Origin: an uncultured Clostridia bacterium
GTDB lineage: Bacteria; Bacillota; Clostridia; Oscillospirales; Oscillospiraceae
Length of the DNA: 7,063 nucleotides
Assembly (NCBI GenBank): GCA_947177005.1
Contig: CAMWSZ010000146.1
Location: 1 to 7,063 of the forward strand
Direction: 5' to 3'
In this document: one piece after another, positions 5,177 to 7,063 of the stretch
How positions within the stretch are numbered: position 1 is the first letter of the stretch
Layout: every line of letters begins with the position of its first letter
Program-made: the position numbers and the translations under genes
Notes under the pieces: generated by a model
Told to the model about the DNA's origin: nothing
Databases searched by the model: none
Seen by the model: only the letters and a program-made list of their open reading frames with translations

Positions 5177-6181
5177 ATGGCCCTCGACGCAAAGATTATG
5201 GCCGCGGCGTACCGGCGGCAGCAGCAGGACCGCGAGTCCCGCCGCCGGGACCTGGAGCGCCGGGAGCAGGAGGTATACAGCCGGGTACCCCGTGTGGCGC
5301 AGATCGACCGGGAACTGCGGGGCACGGCGGCAAAGATTGTACTGGCGGCGTTTGAGACGGACGGTGATCCGGAGGCCGCGCTGCTGCAAATGCGGAATGT
5401 AAATCTGGCGCTTCAGCGCGAGCGGGCGGAGCTGCTGGTGGGCCACGGCTGGCCGCTAGACTATCTGGACGGCGCGCCGCAGTGTCCGCAGTGTCAGGAC
5501 AGCGGCTACCTGCGGGACGGCACGCCCTGCCGGTGTCTGAACGCCTACTACACACAGGAGCAGAACCGCCGTCTGAGCAAGCTGCTGGATCTGGGCGGGC
5601 AGTCATTCGAGACATTTTCATTCGAGTGGTACAGCCCCAACGGCTGGCCGGAATACGGCCGCAGCCCGCTGGACAACATGCGCATGGTAAGGGCCATTTG
5701 TGAGGAGTACGCCCAGACCTTCGGGCCCTACAGCGGGAATCTGCTTTTCACCGGCGCGCCGGGGTTAGGCAAGACGTTTCTGTCGGCCTGCATTGCCCGC
5801 AGGGTAAGCGAACGGGGCTTTTCGGTGGTATACGACACGGCAAACCATGTATTTCAGCAGTTTGAGAGCTCGAAATTCGGCCATGAAAATCCGTATGAGG
5901 AGGACCCGGACCGGGAGATCAACCGTTATCTCAACTGCGACCTGTTAATCATGGACGATTTGGGCACGGAGCTGATGAGTAATTTTATTCAGTCCGTATT
6001 TTACCGGATCATTAACGACCGTCTTCTAAGCCGCCGGGAAACGGTACTGTCCACGAATCTGACGGTGGACGGCCTGGGGGACCGCTACGGCGAAGCGGTG
6101 CGGTCCCGCATTCGGGGGGAGTATCAGGTCCTGGTATTTTTCGGCGACGACATACGGGTTTTGAAGCGGGACCGGTCCTAA
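5177..6181 (+). CDS. DnaC/DnaI-like AAA+ replicative helicase loader
   Basis: A 334-residue ATPase expected to load the replicative DNA helicase onto single-stranded DNA together with the DnaD-type protein encoded just upstream. Residues 13-34 are arginine/glutamate-rich and probably a coiled helix. A zinc site follows, with cysteines C103, C106, C118 and C120 (CPQC...CRC), as in Firmicute and phage loaders. The AAA+ core has Walker A GAPGLGKT (193-200), Walker B LLIMDD (256-261), sensor 1 STN with N294, and a probable arginine finger in RSRIRG (309-314). All the expected motifs are intact. Start ATG at 5177, immediately after the upstream stop, with AAGGAGGGG at 5162-5170 as ribosome binding site. 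DnaC and DnaI are both used as names for this family, so no symbol is assigned. A prophage origin is possible in principle, but there are no phage genes nearby. Confidence 0.9.
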   Translation: MALDAKIMAAAYRRQQQDRESRRRDLERREQEVYSRVPRVAQIDRELRGTAAKIVLAAFETDGDPEAALLQMRNVNLALQRERAELLVGHGWPLDYLDGAPQCPQCQDSGYLRDGTPCRCLNAYYTQEQNRRLSKLLDLGGQSFETFSFEWYSPNGWPEYGRSPLDNMRMVRAICEEYAQTFGPYSGNLLFTGAPGLGKTFLSACIARRVSERGFSVVYDTANHVFQQFESSKFGHENPYEEDPDREINRYLNCDLLIMDDLGTELMSNFIQSVFYRIINDRLLSRRETVLSTNLTVDGLGDRYGEAVRSRIRGEYQVLVFFGDDIRVLKRDRS

Positions 6182-6241
6182 GCGGAGGGTGAGTCCGCAC
6201 TGTCCCCTGTCCAGTAACGAAAGAAAGCCGCCAAATTCAGG

Positions 6242-6283
6242 AAAAACAGAGCGGTCCCGGCGTTGAAAAACACCGGGACCGCT
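6242..6283 (-). terminator. Rho-independent terminator of the GGDEF gene, possibly bidirectional
   Basis: The arms 6250-6264 and 6269-6283 pair over 15 positions with one C-A mismatch, around a GAAA loop (plus strand). On the minus strand the stem is followed by CTGTTTTTC (6249-6241), a good T-run, and it begins two bases after the GGDEF stop codon. On the plus strand it is followed only by TATTATA, so it may also end the DnaD/helicase-loader transcript less efficiently. Confidence 0.85.
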
Positions 6284-6285
6284 TA

Positions 6286-7063
6286 TTATACCTCGATTGC
6301 CTCCATTTTCTCATTGTAGAACCGGCATCCGCACCGGCCGTTTTCCTTTACTGCATACAGAGCGACATCAGCGTGTTTATAGAGTCCGTCGGTGAAGCCG
6401 TCCCGGGAGAACGCGCCGCCGACGCTCAGCGACACCACCGGCAGGCCGTCCGCCGGATGTGTCAGCAGCTCGTTGATTGCCTCCACCTGAGCCTGCACGT
6501 CCGGTTCTTTTTCCGGGGCCACTCCGGTAAGGATTACGGAAAACTCGTCTCCGCCGACGCGGCAGGGGATACCGGTGTCCCCGAAATTTTCCGTCAGCAG
6601 TCCGGCGACCCGCTGAAGAACCTTGTCCCCCATTTCGTGGCCGTATCCGTCGTTGACCTGCTTGAACTTATCCACGTCCACAATCAGAAGTCCCACCGTT
6701 TTTTTCTCAGCGGACAGCTTCTGGCGCATTTGTTCAAAAGTGCCGCGGTTCAGCAAGCCGGTAAGGGCGTCGTGTTCGGCCTGATGCCGCAGGCGGTTTT
6801 CATGGTCCTCGTTCTTTGCGAGCATGACATTATAGGTTTGGGCGAGGCATTTGCACTCATACGCGCCCATCACGCGCAGGCTTTCTCTGGCCTTGATCTG
6901 TTTGATATAGTGGGTCATGGGGAACACCACCAGCAGGATTGTCAATACAAATCCGAGGGCGGTCACAATTGCGTGGCACAGGATCAGGATCTGATGTTCC
7001 TGCATAGCGCCCTTGAAGTTGTCATAGCCGCGCTCCATAGTGATTTGTATATTGCTCTTATAA
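6286..7063 (-). CDS. Membrane diguanylate cyclase (GGDEF domain), amino terminus beyond the window
   Basis: The enzyme makes cyclic di-GMP from two GTP. Residue numbers count from the Met at 7038. A membrane helix spans about 16-40, followed by a charged linker and a GGDEF domain from about 85 to 245. The domain opening DALTGLLNR (90-98), the metal/substrate strand LLIVDVDKFKQVND (117-130) and the active-site motif RVGGDEF (160-166) are complete, so catalysis is expected. The RxxD inhibitory site that normally precedes GGDEF is missing (FGDTGIPCRV instead). The Met at 7038 is probably internal: the frame remains open to the right edge (YKSNIQIT before it), there is no convincing ribosome binding site in front of it, and the likely external sensor domain and first membrane helix would lie outside the window. 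The gene converges on the helicase-loader operon, with a shared terminator between them. Confidence 0.9.
   Translation of the reverse strand, partial: YKSNIQITMERGYDNFKGAMQEHQILILCHAIVTALGFVLTILLVVFPMTHYIKQIKARESLRVMGAYECKCLAQTYNVMLAKNEDHENRLRHQAEHDALTGLLNRGTFEQMRQKLSAEKKTVGLLIVDVDKFKQVNDGYGHEMGDKVLQRVAGLLTENFGDTGIPCRVGGDEFSVILTGVAPEKEPDVQAQVEAINELLTHPADGLPVVSLSVGGAFSRDGFTDGLYKHADVALYAVKENGRCGCRFYNEKMEAIEV

Noticed and set aside
6182..6198. Small stem GCGGA/TCCGC directly after the helicase-loader stop codon
   Set aside because: Only five base pairs and no T-run; the strong hairpin at 6250-6283 is the better terminator.
1..7063. A defence island, CRISPR array or mobile element
   Set aside because: No tandem spaced repeats, transposase, integrase, toxin-antitoxin pair or terminal inverted repeats with target duplications could be found on either strand.

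Overview
The window looks like a chromosomal stretch from a GC-rich gut Firmicute of the Clostridia, most likely Oscillospirales/Oscillospiraceae. The reasons are the Gram-positive style ribosome binding sites (AGGAGG, AAGGAG), promoters with 17-bp spacers, a DnaD-domain protein paired with a DnaC/DnaI-like helicase loader, a BlaI/M56 regulator pair, and a small P-loop protein of a kind I associate with that group. This is judged by eye from protein character, without any database comparison. No rRNA, tRNA, CRISPR array, insertion sequence or phage structural gene is visible.

Left part (1-2410, minus strand): an antibiotic- or envelope-stress-type regulatory operon. Transcription starts from a strong promoter (TTGACA, 17 bp, TAGTAT) buried in a 17-bp-arm inverted repeat that carries two TACA-NN-TGTA operators. 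It reads a BlaI/MecI-type repressor, then a membrane M56 (BlaR1/MecR1-like) zinc protease, then the first codons of a third gene that overlaps the protease stop codon and leaves the window. The protease keeps its membrane/zinc-protease half. Its external half shows no obvious penicillin-binding domain and instead carries a cysteine-containing, glycine-rich domain that I do not recognise. The model is that the receptor senses an unknown signal, cleaves the repressor, and relieves repression of its own operon.

Middle (2411-4222): a small P-loop protein with its own extended -10 promoter and a rho-independent terminator runs divergently from the repressor. It converges on a metal-dependent amidohydrolase of the TIM-barrel superfamily on the minus strand. 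Between the two convergent genes is a long GC-rich hairpin without a T-run. The amidohydrolase has a perfect TATAAT -10 box, and its predicted mRNA starts directly with a hairpin. The 323-bp divergent region 3900-4222 holds the promoters of the amidohydrolase and of the DnaD gene.

Right part (4223-7063): a two-gene primosome operon encodes a DnaD-domain protein followed, with no gap, by an AAA+ helicase loader with a CxxC/CxC zinc site. Together these would load the replicative helicase. The translation start of the DnaD gene is doubtful, because its frame looks coding upstream of the only available start codon. A strong hairpin terminator separates this operon from a convergent membrane diguanylate cyclase (GGDEF), whose amino-terminal part lies beyond the right edge.

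Most of the window is ordinary. The parts most worth a second look are the receptor's unusual sensor domain, its nested operator/promoter arrangement, and the DnaD start.
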